Source of the DNA: an uncultured Mitsuokella sp.
Lineage (GTDB): Bacteria > Bacillota > Negativicutes > Selenomonadales > Selenomonadaceae
Assembly (NCBI GenBank): GCA_945877355.1
Contig: CAMCRT010000005.1
Location: 1-64,000, forward strand
Direction of reading: 5' to 3'
DNA length: 64,000 bases
Below are positions 46,066 to 56,366 of this stretch, piece after piece; position 1 is the stretch's first letter; each line of letters begins with the position of its first letter. The notes under the pieces are model-generated. The model was not told the DNA's origin. It saw only the letters and a program-made list of their open reading frames with translations, and did no database searches. Made by a program: the position numbers and the translations under genes.

Positions 46066-48204
46066 TCAGAGGTAGATCTCGCAGTCGTCTTCGACCTTTT
46101 TGCAGTTGGCCCGAACCCGCGGCATGACCTCCTTCGGGTCGGCGCCCTCTTCGAACTCCACCTTCATCTTCAGGGCCATGAAGTTCACGACGGCGCTCTT
46201 GACACCCTCCGTCTTGTTGGCGGCTTCCTCCATGAGGCCGGCGCAGTTGGCGCAGTCCACTTCGATCTTGTAGTTCTTCTTCATGTCGATTTCCCTTTCT
46301 TTGTGTCCAGAGATATTGCGCTTTACCAGCAGGATGCGCATGGCGTTTAGCACGGCGATGACGGTGACGCCCACGTCGGCGAAGACGGCGGCCCACATGG
46401 AGGCGTAGCCGAGGGCCCCCAGGAGGAGGACGACCGCCTTGATACCGATGGAGCCCACGATGTTCTCCCGCACGATGGTGAGGGTGTGGCGGGCGATGTG
46501 CTGGGCCACAGAGATCTTCGCCGGGTCGTCGTCCATGAGGACGATGTCCGCCGCCTCGATGGCCGCATCGGAGCCCATGGCCCCCATGGCGATGCCCACG
46601 TCCGCCCGGGAGAGGACCGGGGCATCGTTGATGCCGTCCCCCACGAAGGCGAGGGTCCCACGGGTGCCCCTCATCTCCGTGAGAAGCTTCTCCACCTTTT
46701 CTACCTTGTCCTGGGGCAGGAGCTCGCTGTAGACGGCGTCCACGCCGAGGTGCTTTGCCATGTCCTCGGCCACGTCCTTCTGGTCGCCGGTAAGCATGAC
46801 AGTCTTTCTGACGCCATTCGCCTTGAGGGACTTGATGGCGATGCGCGCAGTCTCCTTCGCCTCATCAGCGATGACCACGTGGCCTGCGTACTTGCCCTCG
46901 ATGGCCACGTGGACGATGGTGCCCACATGGTCACAGGGGTGCCACCTGGCCCCCACCCGGTCCATGAGCTTCGCGTTGCCCACGGCGACCCGTCTGCCGG
47001 CGACCCGGGCGATGACGCCCTGGCCTGCGATTTCCTCCACGTCGCCAACGGCGCAGCCGTCCCCGTCCGCCTTTTGGTAGGCCTCCCTGAGAGACGCGGC
47101 TATGGGGTGGGTGGAGAAATGCTCCACATGGGCCGCCAGATGTAATAGCTCCCGTTCGTCCAGCTCCTCCGGGTGGACGGCCGTGACCTCGAAGACGCCC
47201 TTCGTGAGCGTCCCCGTCTTGTCAAAGACAATGGTCTTCGCGTCCGCCAGGGTCTCCAGGAAGTTTGACCCCTTCACGAGGACCCCCTGGCGGCTGGCCG
47301 CCCCCAGCCCGGCGAAGAAGGAGAGGGGGATGCTGATGACGAGAGCGCATGGACAGCTGATAATGAGAAAGGTCAGAGCCCTATAAATCCAGGTGCCCCA
47401 GGTCATCTCTGTCCCCAGGATAAATCCCTGCACCAAGGGTGGCAGTAGGGCCAGGGCAATGGCGGCGTAGACGACAATCGGCGTGTAGATGCGGGCGAAC
47501 CGGGTGATGAAAACCTCGGACTTCGCCTTCCGGGCACCTGCGTCCTCCACCAGCTCGAGAATCTTCGAGGCGGTGGAGTCCTCAAACTCCTTCGTGGTGC
47601 GAATCCTGAGAACCCCTGTCTGGTTGATGCAGCCGGAGAGCACCTCGTCCCCTGCCCTTGCCTCCCGAGGGAGGCTCTCGCCGGTGAGCGCCCGGGTGTC
47701 GAGGGTGCCTGCGCCCGAGAGGATGATGCCGTCGATGGGCACCTTCTCGCCGGGCTTCACCAGGATGGTGCTGCCCACCTCCACCTCGTCCGGGTCCACC
47801 GTCTCAAGGGTTCCGCTTTCGCCCTCCACATGGGCGAAGTCGGGGCGGATATCCATGAGGTCCGAGATGTCCCGGCGACTCCTGCCCACCGCGTAGGACT
47901 GGAACCACTCGCCCACCTGGTAGAACACCATGACGGCGATGCCCTCAGCGTAGTCCCCGTCCTCGTAGACAGCGAGGGCGATGGCGCCCAGGGTGGCGAT
48001 GGCCATGAGCAGGCTCTCGTCGAAACCGTTGCGGTTCTTGAGGCCCTTGACGGCCTTCCAGAGCACGTCGTAGCCGGCGATGAGGTAGGGCACGAGGTAG
48101 GCGAGCATCCGGGGCACGCCGCTGATGGGGGCATAGGCCAGCACCACCATCAGTGCTGCGGCCACCAGGATGCGGATGAGGTTTTTCCTCTGTTTCTCCG
48201 TCAT
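46066..48204 (-). CDS. Heavy-metal P1B-type ATPase (Cd/Zn/Pb-like) with C-terminal HMA domain
   Basis: SCPCALVISIP, DKTGTLTKG, GDGINDAPVL; C-terminal MKKNYKIEVDCANCAGLMEEAANKTEGVKSAVVNF. Confidence 0.9.
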   Translation of the reverse strand: MTEKQRKNLIRILVAAALMVVLAYAPISGVPRMLAYLVPYLIAGYDVLWKAVKGLKNRNGFDESLLMAIATLGAIALAVYEDGDYAEGIAVMVFYQVGEWFQSYAVGRSRRDISDLMDIRPDFAHVEGESGTLETVDPDEVEVGSTILVKPGEKVPIDGIILSGAGTLDTRALTGESLPREARAGDEVLSGCINQTGVLRIRTTKEFEDSTASKILELVEDAGARKAKSEVFITRFARIYTPIVVYAAIALALLPPLVQGFILGTEMTWGTWIYRALTFLIISCPCALVISIPLSFFAGLGAASRQGVLVKGSNFLETLADAKTIVFDKTGTLTKGVFEVTAVHPEELDERELLHLAAHVEHFSTHPIAASLREAYQKADGDGCAVGDVEEIAGQGVIARVAGRRVAVGNAKLMDRVGARWHPCDHVGTIVHVAIEGKYAGHVVIADEAKETARIAIKSLKANGVRKTVMLTGDQKDVAEDMAKHLGVDAVYSELLPQDKVEKVEKLLTEMRGTRGTLAFVGDGINDAPVLSRADVGIAMGAMGSDAAIEAADIVLMDDDPAKISVAQHIARHTLTIVRENIVGSIGIKAVVLLLGALGYASMWAAVFADVGVTVIAVLNAMRILLVKRNISGHKEREIDMKKNYKIEVDCANCAGLMEEAANKTEGVKSAVVNFMALKMKVEFEEGADPKEVMPRVRANCKKVEDDCEIYL

Positions 48205-48225
48205 AATCTTCCCCTCCGTAAACGT

Positions 48226-48241
48226 ATGAACAATCATTCAT
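48226..48241. promoter_or_regulatory. SmtB/ArsR-type operator candidate
   Basis: ATGAACAATCATTCAT imperfect palindrome immediately upstream of the ATPase start. Confidence 0.5.
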
Positions 48242-48530
48242 GTGTTGATATGATAGTACATCAAATACACCCCTTTGTCAAGGGGAAAATCCCGGTTCCA
48301 GCAAAAATCGCGACAGCATTCTATCCCTCGTGAATTTCCATCTCTGCTGCTCCCCCCCTCCTTTCCAGCTCCCAAAAATCCGAACGCAGGACAAAACGCC
48401 CCGGGTTCTCATTGGTTTTGCCTAAGAAAAAACAAAGAACGGACTTTTTATCTATAGAAAAATTTGAACAACTAGGCTATAATATAGGAAATATATCGGA
48501 CAAATTTTATCGGAAAGCAGAGGTGAGTCT

Positions 48531-49700
48531 TTGAGCGCTACGGATTTTCAGCAGCAATTCTTCCTGTCCACAGCGATATTCTCTGCCTTTCTGGCGGTCC
48601 TTCTCCTCGTCATTTTGACCCAAACCTCCAGCAAGCTGGGAGATCGGACGGAGATTATCCGGCTGCGGCTCCTCGTGCTGTTTTCCATTTTCGTCGCAGG
48701 GAATGAGACGGTCTACAGCCTCGCCATGGGAGAGTTCATGAGCTCCAGCCGGGAGATGATAGCGGGCATCAGTGCGGGAGACCTTATCCTCACCCCCACC
48801 TGCGTCTATCTCTGGTTTATCTTCTGCGACTACAAGAGCAGCCGTCGCTTCTTTTCCCGGGGACTGCCCTTCATCCTTCCCACGGCGTTTTTGGTGTGCC
48901 TCATCCTCATGAATCTTGCCAGCCCGTGGACGGGCTGGATTTTCTCCATCGATGAGAGCGCCATCTATCACCGGGGCCCCGCATACCCGCTGCAGATCTT
49001 TGGCTGCTATCTCTACTACATCCTCGCCGTGGGCGTCTGCATCTACGGCTATTTCCGAGGCTCCGTGGTGGAAAAGGATCTGTCCCTTCGGCTCTTCCTC
49101 TACGCCCTCATCCCCATCCTGGGCGGCGTGCTCCAAATCATTGATGGGAATTTCCCCTTCACGGTGGCGACCATCACCCTCAGCGTGTTCTTCACCTTCA
49201 TCTCCATGCAGGGCCAGCGCATCTCCACGGATGCCATGACCTCGCTGAACAACAAATTCCGCATTTCCCAGTACGTGGAGAGCCGCATCAAGGGCGCCCA
49301 TCATCATCCCTTCACCTTCTACATGATGGATGTGAACCGCTTCAAGATGATAAATGACACCTACGGCCATGTGGCGGGCGACCATGCCCTCATCCTCGTG
49401 GCGGAATCCATCAAGGCCCTGACGGACGAGTTCGACGGCTTCGCCGGTCGCTACGGCGGCGACGAATTCGTCATCGTGCTGGATGTGGGCCAGGCCGATG
49501 ACCCCATCGCCCTGGAGGAGACGCTGAATGCCAACATCGCCAAGAATGCGCGCCTTGCCAAGCTGGAGTTCGATGTGACGATCTCCGTGGGCCGCACCCT
49601 CTGCGACGACCCGAAGGACACCATCGAGGATGTCTTCCGCCGGGCTGACGCCCAGCTCTACGAGCGAAAGCAAGCCCGCAAGCAGCTGCGCATGGACTAG
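48531..49700 (+). CDS. Membrane-anchored diguanylate cyclase (GGDEF domain)
   Basis: N-terminal multi-TM region; DVNRFKMINDTYGHVAGD and RYGGDEFVIVL. Confidence 0.93.
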   Translation: MSATDFQQQFFLSTAIFSAFLAVLLLVILTQTSSKLGDRTEIIRLRLLVLFSIFVAGNETVYSLAMGEFMSSSREMIAGISAGDLILTPTCVYLWFIFCDYKSSRRFFSRGLPFILPTAFLVCLILMNLASPWTGWIFSIDESAIYHRGPAYPLQIFGCYLYYILAVGVCIYGYFRGSVVEKDLSLRLFLYALIPILGGVLQIIDGNFPFTVATITLSVFFTFISMQGQRISTDAMTSLNNKFRISQYVESRIKGAHHHPFTFYMMDVNRFKMINDTYGHVAGDHALILVAESIKALTDEFDGFAGRYGGDEFVIVLDVGQADDPIALEETLNANIAKNARLAKLEFDVTISVGRTLCDDPKDTIEDVFRRADAQLYERKQARKQLRMD

Positions 49701-49705
49701 AAAAC

Positions 49706-49728
49706 GCACACCCATTCGGGTGTGCATT
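49706..49728. terminator. Terminator
   Basis: GCACACCC-attc-GGGTGTGC-ATTTTC. Confidence 0.8.
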
Positions 49729-49789
49729 TTCTATTTCTATCGGAAAGAACGTCAAGCAGAAATGACGGGTCCCTGTTCCAAGCTGCCCT

Positions 49790-50569
49790 CTATACGCGGA
49801 AGGCAATCACCATGCTGCCATCCTCAGTATGCAGGATATCCGCATGGACCTCATAGAGCTCCTCAATAAACGCGGGTGCCAGAACCTCCTCAGGCGTCCC
49901 CTCTGCGAGAATCTTCGCGTCCTTCACGGCAATGAGCCTGTCGCAATACTTCGCTGCGATATTGAGATCGTGGATGGCAGCGACGACTGTCTTCTTCATC
50001 GCCTTCACCCGCTCCATGATCTGGAGCTGGTAGCGGATGTCGAGGTGATTCGTGGGCTCATCGAGGATGAGGCAGGGCGTCTCTTGCGTAAAGGCCCGGG
50101 CGAGGAGGACGCGTTGCTGCTCGCCCCCCGACAGGCTCTGGAAGGAGCTGTCCCGGAAGGCCTCCATGCCGACAAAGCGGAGGGACTCCTCCGCCAGGGC
50201 CATATCCTCCTTCGAGTACCGCTCGAGAATCCCCTTGTAGGGGCTGCGCCCCATGAGCACCACATCGATGACGCGAAAGTCAAAGCCAGAGCCATGATGC
50301 TGGGCCAGCACGGCCTCCCGCCTGGCCGACTCCCGGATGGGAAGCTCTGCGAGTGCCTCTCCGCCGATGTAGATGGCACCCTCATCCGGCTCCAGCACCC
50401 GGTAGACACACTTTAAAAGAGTGCTCTTCCCGCTACCATTGGGCCCGATGATGCCCACCATCTCCTTCGGCTGTACTGAAAAGGACACCCCCTCCAGAAT
50501 GCGCCGCTTTCCGAAGGCTTTTGCCAGCTCTTCTACCCGTATCTCCATTCCTATCCTCCTGCAGTGCAA
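49790..50569 (-). CDS. FecE/FepC-type ABC transporter ATPase
   Basis: IGPNGSGKSTLLKCVYRVLEP; LSGGEQQRVLLARAFTQ. Confidence 0.9.
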   Translation of the reverse strand: MHCRRIGMEIRVEELAKAFGKRRILEGVSFSVQPKEMVGIIGPNGSGKSTLLKCVYRVLEPDEGAIYIGGEALAELPIRESARREAVLAQHHGSGFDFRVIDVVLMGRSPYKGILERYSKEDMALAEESLRFVGMEAFRDSSFQSLSGGEQQRVLLARAFTQETPCLILDEPTNHLDIRYQLQIMERVKAMKKTVVAAIHDLNIAAKYCDRLIAVKDAKILAEGTPEEVLAPAFIEELYEVHADILHTEDGSMVIAFRV

Positions 50570-50580
50570 TGATTTCCCTC

Positions 50581-51324
50581 TTATTCCAGTTGGAAGCGGA
50601 ATGTCTTCGTCCAGACGCCCTTGCGGCCGCCATCGCCAGGGTTGAAGCGGAAGCGCCAGCCTGCCTCGATGGCGGCGCTGTCCATGGCGGGGTAGCCGGA
50701 GGAGGAGATGACATTTACAGACTCGATGGAGCCGTCCTCCGCCACGTTGATGCGGATGGTCACGCGGCCCTCCACATTCTCCTCAATAAGCTCAGGGGGA
50801 TAGGTGGGCGCGGCCTCTGCGGCGAGGCTTGCCTCCACCCGCTCCCTTGGCGGCGCAGGGGGTGGCGGCGGAGGCGGCGCGGGAGCTGCTGAGCCGTTTC
50901 CGTTTCCGGAGCCTGCACCATTTCCCGTGCCGGAGCCAGGGCCGTCCCCGCTTCCTTTGCCGATGCCCTTTCCCGTGCCCTCGCCACCCCGGCCTGCGGG
51001 TGTGCCCGCCTGGGCCTCATGCTTCTGGCTGGCCTTCTGGGGGTCCTTCGTATAGGTCTCGTCAATGGGTGGCAGGGTCTTGTCCTGTATGACGATCTCG
51101 GGGACCTCTGGCACCTCCGGCATCGCAGGGGTGGGAGCAGGCGAGCCGCCGCCTCCCCCCTCGTCGCCAGGGGTGTCCACCAGCTCCACCTCCACGGGCA
51201 TCGGCTCTGTCACGTGCTGCGCCAGGGTGAAGAGGCCGCAGAGGGCGGCCAGGAGGAAGAGAGCCCCGTGGACGCCAAGGGAAAGGAGGAGCGCCCTGCC
51301 CTCTCGCTTTTTCTCCTCTCTCAC
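50581..51324 (-). CDS. tonB: TonB family energy transducer
   Basis: N-terminal TM, Pro/Gly-rich linker, C-terminal YPPELIEENVEGRVTIRINVAEDGSIESVNVISSSGYPAMDSAA. Confidence 0.9.
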   Translation of the reverse strand: MREEKKREGRALLLSLGVHGALFLLAALCGLFTLAQHVTEPMPVEVELVDTPGDEGGGGGSPAPTPAMPEVPEVPEIVIQDKTLPPIDETYTKDPQKASQKHEAQAGTPAGRGGEGTGKGIGKGSGDGPGSGTGNGAGSGNGNGSAAPAPPPPPPPAPPRERVEASLAAEAAPTYPPELIEENVEGRVTIRINVAEDGSIESVNVISSSGYPAMDSAAIEAGWRFRFNPGDGGRKGVWTKTFRFQLE

Positions 51325-51734
51325 TGGCCGCCTCCCGCCTCTGCCGCGAGGCCGAACCGGGTGATGCCTTCTCCCTTGAACTTGTCGAGAAGCGCCACCA
51401 CCTCGCCGTAGTCGAGGCTCTGGTCAGCCCGGACAACGACGGAGAACTTGCTGCTTCTGGCATTTTCCTCCTTTGCCCGGGCAAGGAGTGTCGCCTCGGT
51501 GATGGGCTTGTCCTCGAGATACAGGCTGCCGTCCTTCTTCATGGTGACGAGATACGTCACGGAGAGATTCGTCGCCGCATTCTGGGCCTTCGGCATGTTC
51601 ACGTCGACGGTCTTGAGGTTCACCATGTAGAGGGTGCTGAGCATGAAGAATACCAGCAGGAAAAACATGATGTCGATCATGGGGATGATCATGACCTCCG
51701 GCTTTTCAAAGGCTCTGCGGTCCCGCAGGCGCAT
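51321..51734 (-). CDS. exbD: ExbD/TolR family biopolymer transport protein
   Basis: MIPMIDIMFFLLVFFMLST. Confidence 0.92.
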   Translation of the reverse strand: MRLRDRRAFEKPEVMIIPMIDIMFFLLVFFMLSTLYMVNLKTVDVNMPKAQNAATNLSVTYLVTMKKDGSLYLEDKPITEATLLARAKEENARSSKFSVVVRADQSLDYGEVVALLDKFKGEGITRFGLAAEAGGGQ

Positions 51735-52364
51735 TTACGCCACCTCCCCTGTCGAGAAGTGCTGGGCATTTCCCTCCAGGAGGGAGAAGCACTGTTCCAT
51801 GTCCGTCACGATGCTTTCCGTCCTCTGGGTGAAGTAGGCGTGGACGGCCAGTGACACGATGGCGACGCAGAGGCCCATGGCCGTGGCGATGAGGGCCTCG
51901 CCCACGCCGCCGGTGATGGCCGTCGCCTCCCCCGACTGGAGATTGAAGACGGAGAAGGCGGAGATCATGCCGCTGATGGTGCCGAGGAGGCCCAGGAGCG
52001 GCGCCATGGTAACGATGACGGAGAGATAGTAGAGACGCTTCCGGAACTTCGACAGCTCGATGCCCGATTGCACCTCGAGATACGTGGCCGCATTCTTCCC
52101 TGCCGCGTACTGCTTCATCCCCTCGAAGAGGATGTCCGCCAGCACGCCGCGGCCATTCTCTGCCATCGTCCGCGCCGCCAAATAGTCCTCCCGGCCGACG
52201 CAGGTGGCAAAGTCCTGGGCAAAGGCCCGCCCTGTATCGTGGGCGCGGAAGTACAAGAACCGCTCGATGCCGATGGCGACGACAAAGATGGATGCCAGGA
52301 GCAGCACGTACATGACGATGCCGCCCTTCTGAAAAAATGCAAAGCCTGCCTGAATGGATTCCAT
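51735..52364 (-). CDS. exbB: ExbB/MotA/TolQ family proton channel protein
   Basis: ATMAPLLGLLGTISGMISAF-type motif; start MESIQAGFAFF preceded by GGAGGG. Confidence 0.92.
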   Translation of the reverse strand: MESIQAGFAFFQKGGIVMYVLLLASIFVVAIGIERFLYFRAHDTGRAFAQDFATCVGREDYLAARTMAENGRGVLADILFEGMKQYAAGKNAATYLEVQSGIELSKFRKRLYYLSVIVTMAPLLGLLGTISGMISAFSVFNLQSGEATAITGGVGEALIATAMGLCVAIVSLAVHAYFTQRTESIVTDMEQCFSLLEGNAQHFSTGEVA

Positions 52365-52390
52365 AAATACCCTCCAAAAAAAGCTGCCGC

Positions 52391-53413
52391 CTACGTCTCC
52401 ATCCGGAGCGCGCGGCGAAGGAGAAAGAGAAAATACGGTGCGCCGAGGAAGGCCGTCATGATGCCGACGCGAACCTCGATGCCAGGCACCAGCACGCGCC
52501 CGAGTGCATCGCATAGCACAAGGAAGGCGCCGCCCGCCAGAAAGGAGGCGGGCAGCAGGAAGCGCGCCGAGGAGCCACCGAGGAGACGCAGCATGTGGGG
52601 CACCACGAGGCCGACAAACCCGATATTTCCCGACACGCACACGGCCGTCGAGGTGGCGAGGGCCGCCAGCAGCAGGAATGCTATGCGCATGCGCGTGACG
52701 GCCATGCCGAGGACGCGCCCCTCCGCCTCCCCCAGCGCCAGGATGTCCAGGTGCCGGGCCAGGAGGAAGAGAACGGCCGAGCAGAAGAGGATGGGGGGCG
52801 CCGCGAGGTATACGTGCTCCCAGCGGCGATAGTCCAGGCCACCTATGGTCCAGAAGAGATACTGCTGGAGCTTCTGGGCATCGATGACGGTAAGGACGGC
52901 CGCCGTGCAGGCGGCGAGGAACATGGAGACCACGACGCCCGCCAGAAGTAGCGTGAGGGCGGGGACCCGCCCGTGGCGCATGGAGAGCGCCACGGTGACC
53001 GCCATCGCGAGGAGCGCGCCGCCGAAGGAAAACAGGGGAAAGAAGGTGAGGCTCGTGAGCGCCCCGCCAAGGGCGATGGCGAGGACCGCCCCGAAGGAGG
53101 CCCCTGCCGATATGCCGAGGATGCCGGGATCTGCCAGTGCATTGGAAAAAATCGCCTGGAGCGTCGTTCCCGACACGGCAAGGGCCGCGCCCACGAGATA
53201 GGCGACGAGGGTGCGCGGTGCCCGGATCTCCTGGAGCACCACCTGCTGCTCCTCCGACAGGCTGCCCTCCGAAAGGCCGAGGGCAGAGAGCGGCGCCTGC
53301 AGCACATCGGTGAAGGGGATGGCATACTGGCCGGCCGCCATCGAGAAGAGGACGGCAAGCAGCGAGGCTATGAGAAGGCCTGCGTAAATGCGCCCCTGCG
53401 CTTTCGTACCCAC
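52391..53413 (-). CDS. FecCD-family iron/metallophore ABC permease
   Basis: EIRAPRTLVAYLVGAALAVSGTTLQAIFSNALADPGILGISAGASFGA. Confidence 0.93.
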   Translation of the reverse strand: MGTKAQGRIYAGLLIASLLAVLFSMAAGQYAIPFTDVLQAPLSALGLSEGSLSEEQQVVLQEIRAPRTLVAYLVGAALAVSGTTLQAIFSNALADPGILGISAGASFGAVLAIALGGALTSLTFFPLFSFGGALLAMAVTVALSMRHGRVPALTLLLAGVVVSMFLAACTAAVLTVIDAQKLQQYLFWTIGGLDYRRWEHVYLAAPPILFCSAVLFLLARHLDILALGEAEGRVLGMAVTRMRIAFLLLAALATSTAVCVSGNIGFVGLVVPHMLRLLGGSSARFLLPASFLAGGAFLVLCDALGRVLVPGIEVRVGIMTAFLGAPYFLFLLRRALRMET

Positions 53414-53414
53414 A

Positions 53415-54410
53415 TCACTCCCCCTTTACGGCGGTCAGATGCTCCCCATGGTCCAGGGCGAAATCCCCGCCATAGACCTGATAGGCGATTTCCTGCACAC
53501 CGAGCACGAAGTCCTGCGAATTGTTGTAGAGATAGCCCTCATAGGGCTCCTTGAGTGCCCCGTTCTTTATGGCCGTGATGGTCGAAAGGGCCGGGTCCTC
53601 CAGATACTGCCGGCGGAAGGCTGCCACATCGTAGCTGCCGTGGTCATCGTAGGTGGGCAGGAAGAGGATGTCCGGGTTCGCCCGTACGAGATCCTCCTTT
53701 GTCATGGCTGTGCCCTCCTGGATGCCGATGGCGGAGCGGGCATTCACGACGCCGGCGAGGCTGCACATCTCGTCGAAGGCCGAGCCCTTGCCTCCATAGG
53801 TCTGCATGAGGGACAGGAGGACGACGCTCTTCCGGTCCCCCTGGGGGATTTTCTTCACCTTTTCCTCGATGGCTGCGAGGCGCACATCCATCGCCTGGCA
53901 GAGCGCCTCGCCCCGCTCCCTCTCCCCGGTAGCTGCTGCCAGGAGGCGGATGGTCTCCTGGATCTCCGTGAGGCTCTTCGCCCCCTTGCACACGATGACG
54001 GGCACGCCCGCCTCTCGCAAGGGCTGGACTAGGCCGAGATCGCCCCAGTCGGGGACGATGATGAGATCCGGCTGAAGTGCCAGGAGCTGCTCCACCGAGG
54101 GATTCTTTATTTTCGTTGGAATCTTTTCCGCGAGCTCTGTCACATTCGAGCTCTTCGGGTCGTCGAGGAGCGCATTGACCGCCGCCAGACGCTCCGGCTC
54201 CACCAGCCCCAGCATCGTCTCATCCGTCCCCATGGAGAGGGTGACGATGCGCTTCGGCTTCGCCGGAATGGAGACCTCCGTCCCCTGGGCATCCATCACG
54301 GAATACGCCGCCTCCGAGCCTCTCCCCTCTGGGGACTTCCCGCAGCCAGCCAGGAGGCAAGCTACCAGGAGGCAGAGGATTGCCAGGATAAGCAAGCCGT
54401 TTCGTTTCAA
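53415..54410 (-). CDS. FepB/BtuF-type ABC substrate-binding lipoprotein
   Basis: LVACLLAGCGK lipobox; PKRIVTLSMGTDETMLGL...; likely TTG start after AAAGGAG. Confidence 0.88.
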   Translation of the reverse strand: MKRNGLLILAILCLLVACLLAGCGKSPEGRGSEAAYSVMDAQGTEVSIPAKPKRIVTLSMGTDETMLGLVEPERLAAVNALLDDPKSSNVTELAEKIPTKIKNPSVEQLLALQPDLIIVPDWGDLGLVQPLREAGVPVIVCKGAKSLTEIQETIRLLAAATGERERGEALCQAMDVRLAAIEEKVKKIPQGDRKSVVLLSLMQTYGGKGSAFDEMCSLAGVVNARSAIGIQEGTAMTKEDLVRANPDILFLPTYDDHGSYDVAAFRRQYLEDPALSTITAIKNGALKEPYEGYLYNNSQDFVLGVQEIAYQVYGGDFALDHGEHLTAVKGE

Positions 54411-54449
54411 AGCATCTGCTCCTTTCGGTAATTGCATGAGCCTCCCTTA

Positions 54450-56366
54450 TCAGAAGGCCACCGTCATGCCCAGCTGGAAGAAGCGGCCCGCCCCCGGGTA
54501 GTAGTTGCCATAGGAATTCGTATAGTTGTAGTACTCCGCATCCGTGAAATTATTGATGCGGAAATAGGTGGTCCAGTTCGGCTTGATGTCATAGCTCACG
54601 TTGAAATCCCAGACGCCTGCGCTGGAATGGCGGTAGATGGTCTCCTCAAGGCCCGTCGCATAGCGGCCCGTGACATTCGCCTTCCAGGGGCCCAGGTGGT
54701 AGTGGAGCCCGATGCGGTAGCCATTGGGCTGGCGGTTCGTGGCATCCCGGAGGCTCCCCGCCCCGTCCCCCTTGTCCACATCCAGCAGGAGATAGGAATA
54801 GGCAAGTTCATAGCTCCAAGCCTTGCCGAGATCCTGGTTCCAGGCGAGCTCCAGGCCCTTGCGGGTCTCCCGGTTCAGGTTGTAGGGACGCCAGACGCCG
54901 TCCGCGCCGGCTGCCCAGCGGATGGCGTCGCTGATATCCGACTGGAAAAGGGAGAAGGAAAGGTGCGACGTCTTCGTGAAGTCATGGTTCACGCCGACCG
55001 TCGCCGTCCAGCCGGACTCCGGATCGAGATTTGGATTGCCCGGCATATGGGGATCCGGATAGTAAAGGTCGTCCGCCGTGGGTGCCTTGAATACCCGGCC
55101 CCAGGAGGCGTAGAGCTGGGTAGCAGCCTCCGGGCGGTAGTTCACCGCCAGCTTCGGCGTCCAGTGGGTGCCGAAGGCGCTGTGACTATCCATGCGCAGC
55201 CCCGGAACCACCGTGAGCTTGCCCTGGCTCCAGGTATCCTGCAGGTGAAGGGCGCGGTTGACGAGGCTCCTGTCGTAGGAGGAGCCGTAGTCCGTCTTGG
55301 ACTGGCTCTCATGCCATTCGAGGCCTGCAATGAGGGTGTTGTTCTTTCCAAGCTGCCAGCCATTCTGGTAGTCGACGCCGAGGAGCTTTGTGCTGAGGCG
55401 GCTGTCATAGTCCGTGGACTTGTTGTTGGAGAAGGCCCGCAAAAAGCCGGGGGCTTTGCTCCCCTTCTTGAAGTTGTAGGAGAGGGAGACATTGTTGACC
55501 ACCTCGGACATGCGATCCTTGTAGGTGCCCCAGGCGCTGTTCTTCGCACTGCGGGGCGCAGACGTGGTGCCGAAGATATCCTGCTGGCCGGCATCGATGG
55601 AGCGATGGGCAAAATTCAGGGTCAGCCCCGAGGTGTCGTCGAGCTTCCCATCGACCCGGAGGGCCAGGCCATTTCCCGTGGAGTCGCTATTGGCCGCCCG
55701 GTAGCTATCGTCAAAATTGTAGGTGAAGTAGCCCTGCCGCTGGAGATTTCCCGCCAGGTACCAGCTGACGTTGCCGTCCGTGCCCTGATTCGTCAGCTGA
55801 TAGTTGTAGGTGTGCCAGGAGCCCATATTGGCATCGAGGGCCGTCTCGTTCTTCACGCCCTTCTTCGTGATGATGTTGATGACGCCGCCGACGGCATCGG
55901 AGCCGTAGAGGGCCGAGGCGCCTCCCTTGATGACCTCGATGCGCTGGATGTTCTTCACGGAGGGAATGAGGGAGAGGTCGGCACTGCCCCGGCCGGCCAA
56001 GGCTCCCTGGTCCGTATTCTGGCGAACCCCATCCACGAGGACGACGACCCGGGCATCTCCATTGAGAATGGGATAGGCCTGGCTGCCCCCTGCCATATAC
56101 TGGACGGAAACGCCATTGACATGCTCGAGGGCCTCGGCGACGGAGGCGTAGTGGTTCGCCTCGATGTCCTTTGCCGTGATGACATCCATATTGGCCGGCG
56201 TATCCATCCGCCGGGTCGGGATGCGCTCCGCCGTCACCACCGTCTCCCCGAGATCCTCCGCCGTGTCTGCCGCCGCGTAGGTGCTGGGGCTGGCAAGCCC
56301 GGAGGCCAGTGTCATCGCCACCAGAGCCGACAGCATTTTCGTTTGCTTGAATCCATGCTTTCTCAT
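54450..56366 (-). CDS. TonB-dependent outer-membrane receptor (638 aa)
   Basis: Plug RIEVIKGGASALYGSDAVGGVINIITKKG; C-terminal FFQLGMTVAF. Confidence 0.92.
   Translation of the reverse strand: MRKHGFKQTKMLSALVAMTLASGLASPSTYAAADTAEDLGETVVTAERIPTRRMDTPANMDVITAKDIEANHYASVAEALEHVNGVSVQYMAGGSQAYPILNGDARVVVLVDGVRQNTDQGALAGRGSADLSLIPSVKNIQRIEVIKGGASALYGSDAVGGVINIITKKGVKNETALDANMGSWHTYNYQLTNQGTDGNVSWYLAGNLQRQGYFTYNFDDSYRAANSDSTGNGLALRVDGKLDDTSGLTLNFAHRSIDAGQQDIFGTTSAPRSAKNSAWGTYKDRMSEVVNNVSLSYNFKKGSKAPGFLRAFSNNKSTDYDSRLSTKLLGVDYQNGWQLGKNNTLIAGLEWHESQSKTDYGSSYDRSLVNRALHLQDTWSQGKLTVVPGLRMDSHSAFGTHWTPKLAVNYRPEAATQLYASWGRVFKAPTADDLYYPDPHMPGNPNLDPESGWTATVGVNHDFTKTSHLSFSLFQSDISDAIRWAAGADGVWRPYNLNRETRKGLELAWNQDLGKAWSYELAYSYLLLDVDKGDGAGSLRDATNRQPNGYRIGLHYHLGPWKANVTGRYATGLEETIYRHSSAGVWDFNVSYDIKPNWTTYFRINNFTDAEYYNYTNSYGNYYPGAGRFFQLGMTVAF

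Noticed and set aside
48507-49727. 406-aa minus-strand ORF
   Set aside because: Antisense shadow of the GGDEF protein.
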